In this document: one piece after another, positions 27,604 to 35,910 of the stretch
Layout: each line of letters opens with the position of its first letter
Numbering within the stretch: the stretch's first letter is position 1
From: Rubrivirga marina
GTDB taxonomy: Bacteria; Bacteroidota; Rhodothermia; Rhodothermales; Rubricoccaceae
Assembly (NCBI RefSeq): GCF_002283365.1
Contig: NZ_MQWD01000001.1
Coordinates: 1,435,154-1,499,153 of the forward strand
DNA length: 64,000 bases
Reading direction: 5' to 3'
Notes under the pieces: model-generated
Seen by the model: only the letters and a program-made list of their open reading frames with translations
Databases searched by the model: none
What the model was told of the DNA's origin: nothing
Program-made: the position numbers and the translations under genes

Positions 27604-29877
27604 TCAGACCTCGAGCTGGCCCGCCATCTGCTGGATCTTGACGATGACGAACTCGGCGGGCTTGAGCGGGGCGAAGCCCACGACCACGTTCACGATGCCG
27701 CGGTCGATGTCGGCCTGCGGGTTGACCTCGGCGTCGCACTTGACGAAGTAGGCCGCGTTGGGCGAGCTCCCCTGGAAGGCGCCCTGGCGGAACAGCGTGT
27801 GCAGGAACGTGCCCACGTTGAGCCGGATCTGGGCCCAGAGCGTCTCGTCGTTGGGCTCGAACACGACCCACTGCGTGCCACGGAACAGGGTCTCCTCGAT
27901 AAACAGCGCGAGCCGGCGGATCGGGATGTACTTCCACTCGCTGGCGAGTTGGTCGGCCCCGTCGAGCGTCCGCGCGCCCCAGGCGACGGTCCCCACCACG
28001 GGGAACGTCCGGAGGGCGTTGATGCCGAGCGGGTTGAGCACGCCGTTCTCGGCGTCGGTGAGCGTGTACTCGAGCCGCTGCGTCCCGCGGAGGACGGCCT
28101 CGGTGCCGGCTGGCGCCTTCCAGACGCCGCGCGTGGCGTCGGTCCGGGCGTAGACGCCGGCCATCGTCCCAGAGGAAGCCACCTCGCGGAGGCGGAAGTC
28201 GTTGAGCGGGTCGGCGACGGCGGGCCGCGGGTAGTAGAGCGCGGCGTTCTTGTGGCGGAGCGTCGCGTTGCTGTCGAGCCACGCCTCGATCTCCGTCGGG
28301 AGGTCGAGCGGGTTGGCCGCGGGCTGGGGCGCGTCGAGGATGTAGAAGGCGCGCTCCCGGGCGGCGAGGGCCGTCGCCTCGGCGGCGACCTGGGCGGCGT
28401 CGGTGTCGGCCAGCCGCATCGTGTCCGGGATGCAGAGGAGGTTGAAGAGGTCGACGTCGAGGAGCGCATACATCCCCGACTTGTCGCCCTCGGAGCCGAT
28501 CAGGGCGGCGGCGTTCGGGAGGGCCCCGTCGGCGCCGACCTGCTGGGCCCCCGAGCCGGGGAGGACCTGGGCGCCCGCCGCGGTCGGCGCCCCGAGCACG
28601 TACTGCTGGACGTTCGTGCGGGAGGCGTCGTCGAGGCCGAGGAGGCCGGCCAGCGTGTCGCCGTCGGCGCCGACGTCGGAGAACGAGACCACGTGGGCCG
28701 CCCCCGGGGCGCTCACGTGGAGGTGCTGCTGGGTGGTGGCGCTCCCGATCGCGCGCACGGTCACGGCCGCCAGCGACGCGTCGGCGGCGCGGATGCGCGA
28801 CTGGAGGTCGGAGGCCAGCGCGGGGACGGACGCCGGGGCGCCGGCGGCGATCGCCACCTCGTGGGTGGTCGCCCCTCCATCGGCCGAGACCTTCAGCGTC
28901 TCCCCGCCGCTCAGCGTGCCGAGGCTGACCGGGCCGCTCAGCGTGCCGGAGTGGGCCGGCCGCGCCGTCGTGGCCGGGGTCCCGACGGCCTCGGCCCGCA
29001 CCAGTGCCGAGCCCCCGTTCACCACGTCCACGACGTACCGCGCGCTCGCGGGGTCGAACGTGAGGTTGCGGAACACCTCGGTCGCCACCGCCTGTGTCCG
29101 CCCGTCGACCACGCCAAACTCGAGGACTGTGAGGTTGAAGGTCGTCGCGGGGTCGGCGGTGTTGTAGTCCACGAGGGCGCGGAGAGCGTTTCCCCACGCG
29201 CCCTCGCTGGCGGCGGTCAGCGTGAGGAGCCCCGTGGGGGCGTCGGCGGCGTTGCCCAGGACGATGGCGGCCGCGGCGGGCCCCGCGTCCACGCCGCCGG
29301 CGAGCATCGTGGTGCCGGCCTCCGGCCGGCCGGCGCCGCCGGGGAGCGTGGCCGTCACGAGGGCCGACCCCGTGGCGACGTTGTTGATGGCGTCCCTCGC
29401 TTCCGCCAGCGTCACGTCGGTGTAGTCCTCCGTCGTCGACGGGTCGTCCGCCAGCGTGAGGTGGAGGTTGAACCGCGTCGCCGTCGTGGCGCCGTCGTAG
29501 TCGACCTCGGCGCGGACCCCGTTCCCGTACGCGCCGACGGCCGCCGCCTCGAGGGCCAGCAGGTCGGTGGCCCCGTCGCGGAGGGTGGCGGTCGCGGTGG
29601 CCGCGGCGACGGCGGCGGCCGTGCGGACGACGTAGGCCTGCCCCCCCCCGTTCAGGAAGAACTGCTGGACGGCGTAGGCCGCCTCGCTGTCGGCGCGGAG
29701 GCCGCCAAAGGCCCGCTCGAAATCGCCGAAGTTGAAGATGCGGACGGCCTCATCCATCGGGCCGCGCGAGAAGTAGCCGAGGAACGCGGCGACGGAGGTC
29801 GCGACCCCGGTAATCGTGCGCACCCCGCTGGGCACTTCCTCGATATAGACGCCGGGGTACGTCGGAGCTGTCGGCAT
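27604..29877 (-). CDS. eCIS contractile sheath protein
   Basis: A 757-residue sheath protein and the first gene of the operon. The N-terminus, TYPGVYIEEVPSGVRTITGV, then TSVAAFLGYFSRGPMDEAVR, is the phage tail sheath signature. The C-terminal third has AVLRGTQRLEYTLTDAENGV, LNPLGINALRTFPVVG, WKYIPIRRLALFIEETLFRG and VGFAPLKPAEFVIVKIQQ. About 300 residues of beta-rich sequence are inserted after residue 110, so it is much longer than simple sheaths of 350-500 residues. The insert probably forms outer sheath domains. Only one sheath gene is present, so the sheath would be homomeric. Confidence 0.93.
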   Translation of the reverse strand: MPTAPTYPGVYIEEVPSGVRTITGVATSVAAFLGYFSRGPMDEAVRIFNFGDFERAFGGLRADSEAAYAVQQFFLNGGGQAYVVRTAAAVAAATATATLRDGATDLLALEAAAVGAYGNGVRAEVDYDGATTATRFNLHLTLADDPSTTEDYTDVTLAEARDAINNVATGSALVTATLPGGAGRPEAGTTMLAGGVDAGPAAAAIVLGNAADAPTGLLTLTAASEGAWGNALRALVDYNTADPATTFNLTVLEFGVVDGRTQAVATEVFRNLTFDPASARYVVDVVNGGSALVRAEAVGTPATTARPAHSGTLSGPVSLGTLSGGETLKVSADGGATTHEVAIAAGAPASVPALASDLQSRIRAADASLAAVTVRAIGSATTQQHLHVSAPGAAHVVSFSDVGADGDTLAGLLGLDDASRTNVQQYVLGAPTAAGAQVLPGSGAQQVGADGALPNAAALIGSEGDKSGMYALLDVDLFNLLCIPDTMRLADTDAAQVAAEATALAARERAFYILDAPQPAANPLDLPTEIEAWLDSNATLRHKNAALYYPRPAVADPLNDFRLREVASSGTMAGVYARTDATRGVWKAPAGTEAVLRGTQRLEYTLTDAENGVLNPLGINALRTFPVVGTVAWGARTLDGADQLASEWKYIPIRRLALFIEETLFRGTQWVVFEPNDETLWAQIRLNVGTFLHTLFRQGAFQGSSPNAAYFVKCDAEVNPQADIDRGIVNVVVGFAPLKPAEFVIVKIQQMAGQLEV

Positions 29878-29999
29878 GGTCGGCTGGGGCTAGATGGGTC
29901 GCGGCCGTCGTGGAGGCATCGCATCCAAAGGGGCACGGTTGCGGGAGGGGCGACCGGTGCTCCGCGACGGGGTCAGCGAGTTGAAAGAGCGGGGGGATA

Positions 30000-30063
30000 A
30001 TGAGTGTATGACATCGGCGGGGAACAGGGACCATCCCCCGGTGCGACTCGAGTAGACACTCAT
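30000..30063. promoter_or_regulatory. Inverted repeat upstream of the eCIS operon
   Basis: Two 8-bp arms, ATGAGTGT and ACACTCAT, are separated by 48 bp, about 120 bp before the sheath start. The spacing would allow looping or two half-sites, but eight bases can arise by chance. Confidence 0.25.
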
Positions 30064-30203
30064 CGGTACCGGATTCCCGGCCGACCCCTGTCGCCCCACG
30101 GACCGGACGCCGAGAAAGAGTTCGTACCGTCGTGCTCCAAGCCGCTCTCGATGAGGCCTGTGCGTCCTAGAGGGTGCCACAGGGCTCACATGAGACGGTA
30201 TTG

Positions 30204-30223
30204 GTCCCTCCTGAGTGAGGGAC
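30204..30223. other. Stem-loop downstream of the esterase gene
   Basis: GTCCCTC and GAGGGAC pair around a 6-nt loop, 140 bp after the esterase stop on the minus strand. No T-run follows, so a terminator role is uncertain. Confidence 0.3.
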
Positions 30224-30363
30224 GCCGTCCGGTCGTCGGGCCCGAACGGACGTGAGCCCAGGCCCCGACCTCGTCGGTGGGGCCGCAGGTCGCAGAGTGC
30301 TAACCGCTTGGGTGTTGGTGACGAGCCGCCCTCGTCGCCGATGGAGCCTCGCGGACCGGGCGC

Positions 30364-32298
30364 TTACCGCTCGGCCTCGAACGGGGCCGCGGGGAGGCCC
30401 TCGGCGCTCGTGAGCGTGGCCGCCTCGGGGTTGTTGGCCCAGGCGTAGCGGACCGAAACCGGGTCCGGCACGGCGTCGCTCCACACGAGGACCCGGTCGC
30501 CGTCGATCTCGGCATCGGCCCAGTGCCAGATGCCGTCGGCGCCGGCGATGGCGAAGCCGCCGAGCGGGAGGCCGTCGCGGGTGCTCAGCCCTCCGCCGAG
30601 GTGGGTGAAATACACCTCGGCGCGACCGTCGGCGACGTCGAGATCCTCGAACCGCGGGCCGGAGTACTCGAGGTCGTCCTCACCGTAGACCAGCGCGCGG
30701 GCCGCCAGCGACAGCCGGTGGCCGACCGTCTGCTTGTCGCGCGGGTGGATGTCGTCGGGGTCGCCGACGTCGTAGGTCACGGCCTCGGCCGTGTGGTCGA
30801 GGTCGAGCGCCGCGCTCTGGCTGGCCCGGAGCGTGGACCACGTGCCGGCGTCGTCGGGGCCGGTCGGGGCCGCCATGAAGTTGGCGAGCTGGACCCAGAA
30901 GAACGGGAGGTCGTCGTCGCCCCACGCGTCGCGCCAGCCCTCGATCATCGACTGGAAGAGGCCGGCGTAGGCCGCGGCGTCCTCGACCGAGTTCGCGTTC
31001 GACTCGCCCTGGTACCACAGCACGCCGGCGACGGGCTGGACCGTCAGCGGCGCGACCATCTGGTTCCACAGGAGCATCGGGACCTGGTTCGTCTGGCTGC
31101 CCGCCCCGATCTGGGCGACGCCGACCTTGAACCGCCACCCGGCGCCGGCGAGCGCCCGGCGCGTCCCGTCGGCCAACTCGAGCGCAACTCCCTCGGCGGG
31201 CCCGTAGATGCCGCCGCCGCCCTGGAAGTCCTCGACGCGGACCACGAGCGTGTTGGCGCCGGCCCGGAGCGCCGAGGCGGGGACGGCGTAGTGCCGCTCC
31301 TGGTTATACGCGTTCGGCGTTCGGCCGACTTCGACGCCGTTGACCCACGCGACGTCGCCGTCGTCGATCATGCCGAGGTGGAGCGTGGCGCCCGCGGCGG
31401 CCTCGGCCGGGGTGAGGGTGAACGAGGTGCGGTACCACGCGATGCCGTCGAGGCCGGGGTAGCCCTGCTCCTCCCACAGGCCCGGCACGGTGATCGTCCG
31501 CCAGTCGGAGGTGTCGAGGTCGGGCGCGGCCCAGACGGGCTCGCCGCCATCCATCCCGGCGTCCTCCGTCGGGATCTCGCCGCCGAGCGACGCCATGAGC
31601 TGCGCGCGGACGGCCTCCTCCTTCTGTCGCTCGGCCTCCCAGACCGCCTCGACGTCGCCCTCGCCGTAGCCGAGCATGGAGGGGCTCATCCACGGCTCGA
31701 TCCGGCTGCCGCCCCACGACGTGTGGAGAAGCCCGATCGGCACGTCGACGCCCGCCTCGCGGAGGTCGCGCGCGAAGAAGTAGCCGACGGCCGAGAAGTC
31801 GCCAACGGTCTCGGGCGAGCCCACCGCCCAACTCCCCCCCACGAGCTCGTCCTGCGGCGTCTCGGCGAACGACTGCGGCACCTTGAAGTGGCGGATGGAC
31901 GGGTCCGTCGCCGCCGCGATCTCGGCCGCCGCGTCGTTGGCGTCCTGGACCGTCCACTCCATGTTCGACTGGCCCGACAGCACCCACACGTCGCCGACGT
32001 ACAGGTCGTCGGCCTCGGCGGTCTCGCCGCCCGACGTGACGACGAGCGCGTGCGGCCCGCCGGCCGGCATCGCCGGGAGGTCGACGCGCCAGCGGCCGTC
32101 CGCGTCCGCCTCGGCGGTCTCCCCAGCGTCCCCGAGGCGGACCGAGACGTCGGCGTTGGGCGAGGCCCAGCCCCAGACGGGGATCGCCCGGTCGCGCTGG
32201 AGCACGGCGCCGTCGGAGAGGACGAGCGGGAGGCGGAGCTGGGCGTGGGCGGCCGTGGCGAAGGTCAAGGCCACGAGGGCGAGGAGGACGATGCGCAT
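30364..32298 (-). CDS. Sialate O-acetylesterase-like carbohydrate esterase, secreted
   Basis: A 644-residue SGNH-fold esterase with an N-terminal signal peptide (MRIVLLALVALTFATAAHAQ). An N-terminal Ig-like part (LRLPLVLSDGAVLQRDRAIP, VWGWA) precedes the catalytic block I motif VWVLSGQSNMEW with Ser111. A central jelly-roll like that of glycosidases (WYRTSFTLTPAEAAAGATLH, NAYNQERHYAVPASALRAG) is inserted between catalytic blocks. The final catalytic motif is DDIHPRDKQ (about residues 513-521) with Asp/His. It should remove acetyl groups from acetylated sugars. It is transcribed in the same direction as the eCIS operon but 486 bp away. Confidence 0.9.
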   Translation of the reverse strand: MRIVLLALVALTFATAAHAQLRLPLVLSDGAVLQRDRAIPVWGWASPNADVSVRLGDAGETAEADADGRWRVDLPAMPAGGPHALVVTSGGETAEADDLYVGDVWVLSGQSNMEWTVQDANDAAAEIAAATDPSIRHFKVPQSFAETPQDELVGGSWAVGSPETVGDFSAVGYFFARDLREAGVDVPIGLLHTSWGGSRIEPWMSPSMLGYGEGDVEAVWEAERQKEEAVRAQLMASLGGEIPTEDAGMDGGEPVWAAPDLDTSDWRTITVPGLWEEQGYPGLDGIAWYRTSFTLTPAEAAAGATLHLGMIDDGDVAWVNGVEVGRTPNAYNQERHYAVPASALRAGANTLVVRVEDFQGGGGIYGPAEGVALELADGTRRALAGAGWRFKVGVAQIGAGSQTNQVPMLLWNQMVAPLTVQPVAGVLWYQGESNANSVEDAAAYAGLFQSMIEGWRDAWGDDDLPFFWVQLANFMAAPTGPDDAGTWSTLRASQSAALDLDHTAEAVTYDVGDPDDIHPRDKQTVGHRLSLAARALVYGEDDLEYSGPRFEDLDVADGRAEVYFTHLGGGLSTRDGLPLGGFAIAGADGIWHWADAEIDGDRVLVWSDAVPDPVSVRYAWANNPEAATLTSAEGLPAAPFEAER

Positions 32299-32355
32299 GG
32301 GAGGGGAAGAGCGGCGCCCAAGGTTCGCACTCGGCGGGCGCTTCCGCCAGTCCCG

Positions 32356-32739
32356 CTACGCCGCCCGTCGCCGGCCCGTCACGACGCGTTCGACGCGCTG
32401 ATCCGGCGCGAGCCACCGGCCGTCGCCGCCGTCCACCGGGTAGGCGTTCGGGGCGCCTGGGACGAGGTCGCGCGACGCCCGCGCCGGCACCTTGCGGAAC
32501 CGCTGGCCCTGCCACCAGAACAGCGCGCCCGGCGGCAGCAGCACGAACGCGACGGGCGCCGGCCGCGGGGGCGGGACGTCCACGCCGCACCGCGCGAGGG
32601 CCTCCTCGGCCGAGAGCCCCTCCTGCAGCGCCAGCGCGATCGCGAGCTGGCGCGGGCCCTCGGCGGCGGCCTCCGGGCCGAGCCGGGCCAGCAGTCGGTC
32701 GACCGCCACACGAATGTCGTCGGGGGTGGGGGCGGACAC
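32356..32739 (-). CDS. Hypothetical protein
   Basis: A 127-residue protein that I do not recognise. The N-terminal half, DDIRVAVDRLLARLGPEAAA, then LAIALALQEGLSAEEALARC, should form helices. The middle, VDVPPPRPAPVAFVLLPPGA, leads to LFWWQGQRFRKVPA, which looks like a small beta-barrel. The C-terminus is basic. No signal peptide or membrane segment is seen. It stands alone between the esterase and rpoN. Confidence 0.5.
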   Translation of the reverse strand: MSAPTPDDIRVAVDRLLARLGPEAAAEGPRQLAIALALQEGLSAEEALARCGVDVPPPRPAPVAFVLLPPGALFWWQGQRFRKVPARASRDLVPGAPNAYPVDGGDGRWLAPDQRVERVVTGRRRAA

Positions 32740-32845
32740 GGGGTCAGGCGTGAGGCGAAGGCGTGAGGGCTCGGGTCGTCTGGAACGCGGACCTCGGGCT
32801 GGAGGCTCCGCTGGGTTCGACGCAGGGCAGACGCCTCGGCTTATT

Positions 32846-32865
32846 CCGCCTCGGCCCCGAGGCGG
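32846..32865. repeat. Palindromic element downstream of rpoN
   Basis: CCGCCTCGGCCCCGAGGCGG has a 9-bp stem around CC/GG and lies 47 bp after the rpoN stop (minus strand). On the minus strand it is followed by AATAAG, so it might weakly terminate rpoN. Confidence 0.8.
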
Positions 32866-32911
32866 ACGGGGCGGGGGCCCGTACGCGGGGCGTCGTCCCG
32901 CCGGAGGCGAG

Positions 32912-34405
32912 CTACGCGAGGACGATCTGCTTGCGGAGCCGCGCGACCGGGACGTTCAGCTGCTCGCGGTACTTCGTCACGGTCCGCCGGGCGATTGGGA
33001 AGCCCTCCTCGGCCAGGAGGTCGGCCAGCTTCTGGTCGCTGTACGGCTTCGTCTTGTCCTCCTTGGCGATGATCCGCTCGAGGAGCGCCTTGACCTCCTT
33101 GTTCGAGACCTCCTCGCCCTCGTCGGACGTGATGCCCTCGGAGAAGAAGTGCTTCAGCTCGTAGACGCCGTACTCGGTCTGGACGTACTTCCCATTCACC
33201 ACGCGGCTCACCGTCGAGATGTCCATGTGGATGATGTCGGCGATGTCCTTGAGGATCATCGGCTTGAGGTGGCCCTCGCCGTGCTCGAAGAAGTCGTGCT
33301 GGACCTCGACGATGGCCTCCATCACCCGGAGGAGCGTGTTGCGCCGCTGCTGGATCGAGTTGATGAACCACCGCGCCGACTCCATCCGGGTCTTGAGGAA
33401 GTCCTTCGTCTCCTTGGCCTTCTCGTCGCCCTTCGTCTTCTTGGCCGAGAGGTCGTTCCACATGTTCCGGTAGTGCCGGGACACGCGGAGCTCCGGGGCG
33501 TTGCGGCCGTTGAGGAGAATCCGGAAGTCGTCGTTGTCGCGCTCGACGGTGAAGTCGGGCGTGATGTAGTTCGTCTGCGTGGCGAAGTCGCCCTCGCCCG
33601 GCTTCGGGTCGAGGCTGCGGACGAGGTCGTAGGCCTCCTTGAGCTCGAAGTCGTCGAGGTTCAGCTTCCGCTTGATGGCGTCGAAGTGCTTCATCGTGAA
33701 CGGCTTGTAGCAGTCCCGGAGCATGTCGATCGCGTTCTCGCGGCCGTCGACCTCGTCGCCCAGCACGTCGAGCTGGATGAGGAGGCACTCGCGGAGGTCG
33801 CGCGCGGCGATGCCGACGGGGTCGAGCCGCTGGATCCGCGAGAGCACGCGCTCCACGTCGTCCTCGGTGAGCACGACGCCGTAGTTGAACATGACGTCGT
33901 CGAGGATCGACTCGACGGGCCGGCGGAGGTAGCCGTCCTCGTCGATCGACCCGATGATCTGGTCGGCCACGAGCTCTTCGGTCTCGTCGAGGTCGAGGAG
34001 GCCGACCTGCTCGCGGAGGCCCTCCGCCAGCGACGACAGGGCCGGCATGGGCGACTCGCGGTCGTCCTCCTCAGCCGAGTGATCGACCTGGGCCTTGTAG
34101 CCGTAGAGGTCGTCGGGCGCGTTCAAGAACTCGTCCCAGTCGAACTCGTCGTCGGACGACGACTGGGTGTCGTCGGACGGGAGGTCGTCGTCGAGGTCGC
34201 TCGAGCCGTCGTCGGTCGGCTCGTCGGAGTTGTCGAGCTGGAGGTCGTCCTCCTCCTCGCCCTCCTCCAGGAGCGGGTTGCTCTCGAGCTCGGCCTTGAT
34301 CCGCTGCTCGAGCGCGAGCGTCGGCAGCTGCAGCAGCTTGATGTACTGGATCTGCTGCGGCGAGAGCTTCTGCTGGAGGCTTTGCTTTTGCTGGAGGTTG
34401 AGCAT
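32912..34405 (-). CDS. rpoN: RNA polymerase sigma-54 factor
   Basis: A 497-residue sigma-54. Region I is QQKQSLQQKLSPQQIQYIKL, LQLPTLALEQRIKAELESNP. Region II is an acidic stretch rich in Asp/Ser (about residues 50-110). The core-binding and DNA-binding region III contains ADIIHMDISTVSRVVNGKYV, then VYELKHFFSEG. The RpoN box ARRTVTKYRE is at about 468-477. The ATG at 34405 is chosen because region I must start there. No activator (bEBP) gene is adjacent. Confidence 0.97.
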   Translation of the reverse strand: MLNLQQKQSLQQKLSPQQIQYIKLLQLPTLALEQRIKAELESNPLLEEGEEEDDLQLDNSDEPTDDGSSDLDDDLPSDDTQSSSDDEFDWDEFLNAPDDLYGYKAQVDHSAEEDDRESPMPALSSLAEGLREQVGLLDLDETEELVADQIIGSIDEDGYLRRPVESILDDVMFNYGVVLTEDDVERVLSRIQRLDPVGIAARDLRECLLIQLDVLGDEVDGRENAIDMLRDCYKPFTMKHFDAIKRKLNLDDFELKEAYDLVRSLDPKPGEGDFATQTNYITPDFTVERDNDDFRILLNGRNAPELRVSRHYRNMWNDLSAKKTKGDEKAKETKDFLKTRMESARWFINSIQQRRNTLLRVMEAIVEVQHDFFEHGEGHLKPMILKDIADIIHMDISTVSRVVNGKYVQTEYGVYELKHFFSEGITSDEGEEVSNKEVKALLERIIAKEDKTKPYSDQKLADLLAEEGFPIARRTVTKYREQLNVPVARLRKQIVLA

Positions 34406-34452
34406 CGGGGGGACGGACGACGCGGGGGGTATCGGAAAGCGAGATGGGCCTG

Positions 34453-35094
34453 TTAAGAGGCGGCCGGCGCGGGCGCCTCGTCCTGCGGCCCGATGCCGAC
34501 GTCGAGGCGGCGCTGGCGGAGCGTCTCGCGGAAGCGGTCGACCCAATCGGCGCCGTACTTCCGGGCGAGCGGGCGCTCGAGGAAGTCGGCCAGCTGGACA
34601 CCGGTCCGCTCGCCGTGGGGCACGGCCGGGGCGCAGAGGTCGATCCGCTCGTAGTTCAGCACGTCGACGGCGTCCTCGCCCTCGCCGTACGTCTCGGCGC
34701 GGACGGGGTAGAGGTGGCACGAGACGGGCTTCTCGAAGCCGAGCTTGCCCGCCCAGAACGCCTGCTGGAGCGCGCACTTGGCGACGCCGGAGCCGGCCCC
34801 GCCGCCGTCGTACACCACGAACACGCACTCGCGATTGCGGACGGTCGTGGTGTGGTAGCCGCCGCGCTCGGTGCCTTCCCAGACGCCGCGCCGAGCGATC
34901 TCGGCACGGGCCTCGGGTCGGAGCCGATGCTCGACCACCGGCAGCGCGTGTTCGAGCGCCTCGCGCTCGTCGGGCTCGAGCGGCGCGCCGCGGTCGCCGT
35001 GCACGCAGCACGCGCCGAAGCAGCTCCCGAGGTGGCACGCGAAGGGCGCGTCGAGGAGCGCGTCGGAGACGAGGACGTGGTCGACAGCAAACAT
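34453..35094 (-). CDS. DUF3109 family cysteine-rich protein
   Basis: A 213-residue protein with the DUF3109 pattern: MFAVDHVLVSDALLDAPFAC, then HLGSCFGACCVHGDRGAPLE, HTTTVRNRECVFVVYD, CALQQAFWAGK and EKPVSCHLYPVR. The clustered cysteines (CHLGSCFGACC, and later single Cys) suggest metal or Fe-S binding, as in YkgJ-type proteins, but the function is not established. The ATG at 35094 is preferred; an upstream in-frame start would lie in the palindrome-rich gap. It is 47 bp upstream of rpoN, so the two may be co-transcribed. Confidence 0.85.
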   Translation of the reverse strand: MFAVDHVLVSDALLDAPFACHLGSCFGACCVHGDRGAPLEPDEREALEHALPVVEHRLRPEARAEIARRGVWEGTERGGYHTTTVRNRECVFVVYDGGGAGSGVAKCALQQAFWAGKLGFEKPVSCHLYPVRAETYGEGEDAVDVLNYERIDLCAPAVPHGERTGVQLADFLERPLARKYGADWVDRFRETLRQRRLDVGIGPQDEAPAPAAS

Positions 35095-35169
35095 GGTTCC
35101 AACGTAGGTCCGGGGGCGGTCCGCGGTCAACGGAGAAATCCCCGGAGGCCGTGCCCGGAGGCCCGGCCT

Positions 35170-35190
35170 GCCTCGGCGGACGACCGAGGC
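35170..35190. repeat. Palindromic element between SGNH hydrolase and DUF3109 genes
   Basis: GCCTCGG and CCGAGGC arms around a 7-nt loop, 28 bp after the SGNH hydrolase stop (minus strand). Confidence 0.7.
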
Positions 35191-35217
35191 GGGCACCTCC
35201 GCGTCGAGGCGGCAGTC

Positions 35218-35910
35218 CTACTCGCCCGCCAGCGCGGCGCGGGCCGCCGGCGCGATCCGCCCGACCCATCCGGCGTAGGCCTCGGCGCGCGGGTGGAGCC
35301 CGTCGTGCACGACGAGGTCGCCCTGCAGGCGCGAGAGCCCGGTGATGTCGACCCACGCGACCCCGGCCGCCTCGGCCTCTTCGCGAGCGATGGCGTTGAA
35401 GGCGTCCACTTCGGCCGCGATCTGGTCTGGCGTCCGCTCTGCTTGTTCGGCGAACGGCGTCACGCTCCAGTCCGGGAACGACACCGCGACGACGCGGCCG
35501 GGGTCGTCGCCGGCAAAGCCGATGGCCCGGCCGAGCACGCGGCGGTAGTCCGCCCGGTAGCCGTCGAGCGAGTACCGCCGGTACTGGTCGTTCACGCCGA
35601 TGAGCAGCGTGACGAGGTCGAATGGTCCCTGCGGGTCCGCGGCGCCGATGCCCGCGTCGAGCTCGTCGACCGTCCATCCGGTCTGAGCGACGATGATCGG
35701 CGGCTCGACGTCGAGGCCCGAATCGCGGAGCGTGTCGGCGAGCTGGTTCGGCCAGCGGTCCGCCCGCTTGGTCCCCTCGCCGATGGTGTACGAGTCGCCG
35801 AGGGCGAGATAGCGGACGGGCCCGGCGGGCTCCGGCGTCGGGGCGGGCGTGGGCGACTCGGACATGCAGCCGGCGGCGAGGACGAGGAGGGCGAGCGCGA
35901 GGCGTCTCAT
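35218..35910 (-). CDS. SGNH/GDSL hydrolase lipoprotein
   Basis: A 230-residue protein with a lipoprotein signal (MRRLALALLVLAAGC). It carries the SGNH blocks: ALGDSYTIGEGT (Ser nucleophile), GWTVDELDAGIG (Gly), IGVNDQYR (Asn) and the terminal DGLHPRAEAY (Asp/His). It is likely an esterase or lysophospholipase in the envelope; its substrate is unknown. The start overlaps the coaBC stop (35907-35910), an odd pairing of a CoA-synthesis gene with a lipoprotein esterase. Confidence 0.9.
   Translation of the reverse strand: MRRLALALLVLAAGCMSESPTPAPTPEPAGPVRYLALGDSYTIGEGTKRADRWPNQLADTLRDSGLDVEPPIIVAQTGWTVDELDAGIGAADPQGPFDLVTLLIGVNDQYRRYSLDGYRADYRRVLGRAIGFAGDDPGRVVAVSFPDWSVTPFAEQAERTPDQIAAEVDAFNAIAREEAEAAGVAWVDITGLSRLQGDLVVHDGLHPRAEAYAGWVGRIAPAARAALAGE

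Larger units (their letters stand above)
29878..30363. other. Intergenic region holding the presumed eCIS promoter
   Basis: A 486-bp gap between the sheath start and the esterase stop, both on the minus strand. The part at 29985-30065 is less GC-rich than its surroundings. It contains an inverted repeat, ATGAGTGT (30000-30007) and ACACTCAT (30056-30063), which could be a regulator site. A 7-bp stem-loop GTCCCTC-CTGAGT-GAGGGAC lies at 30204-30223. I see no clear Bacteroidota or sigma-54 promoter. The rest shows no coding signal. Confidence 0.45.

Noticed and set aside
26386-30000. A 1204-codon open frame on the plus strand opposite the sheath, tube and gp28-like genes
   Set aside because: It is the GC-rich antisense shadow of genes with clear family motifs; its translation is Arg/Gly/Val-rich and low in complexity.
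29878-30363. A sigma-54 promoter for the eCIS operon, suggested by the nearby rpoN
   Set aside because: GGCACGGTTGC near 29931-29941 looks similar but has the wrong spacing and direction.
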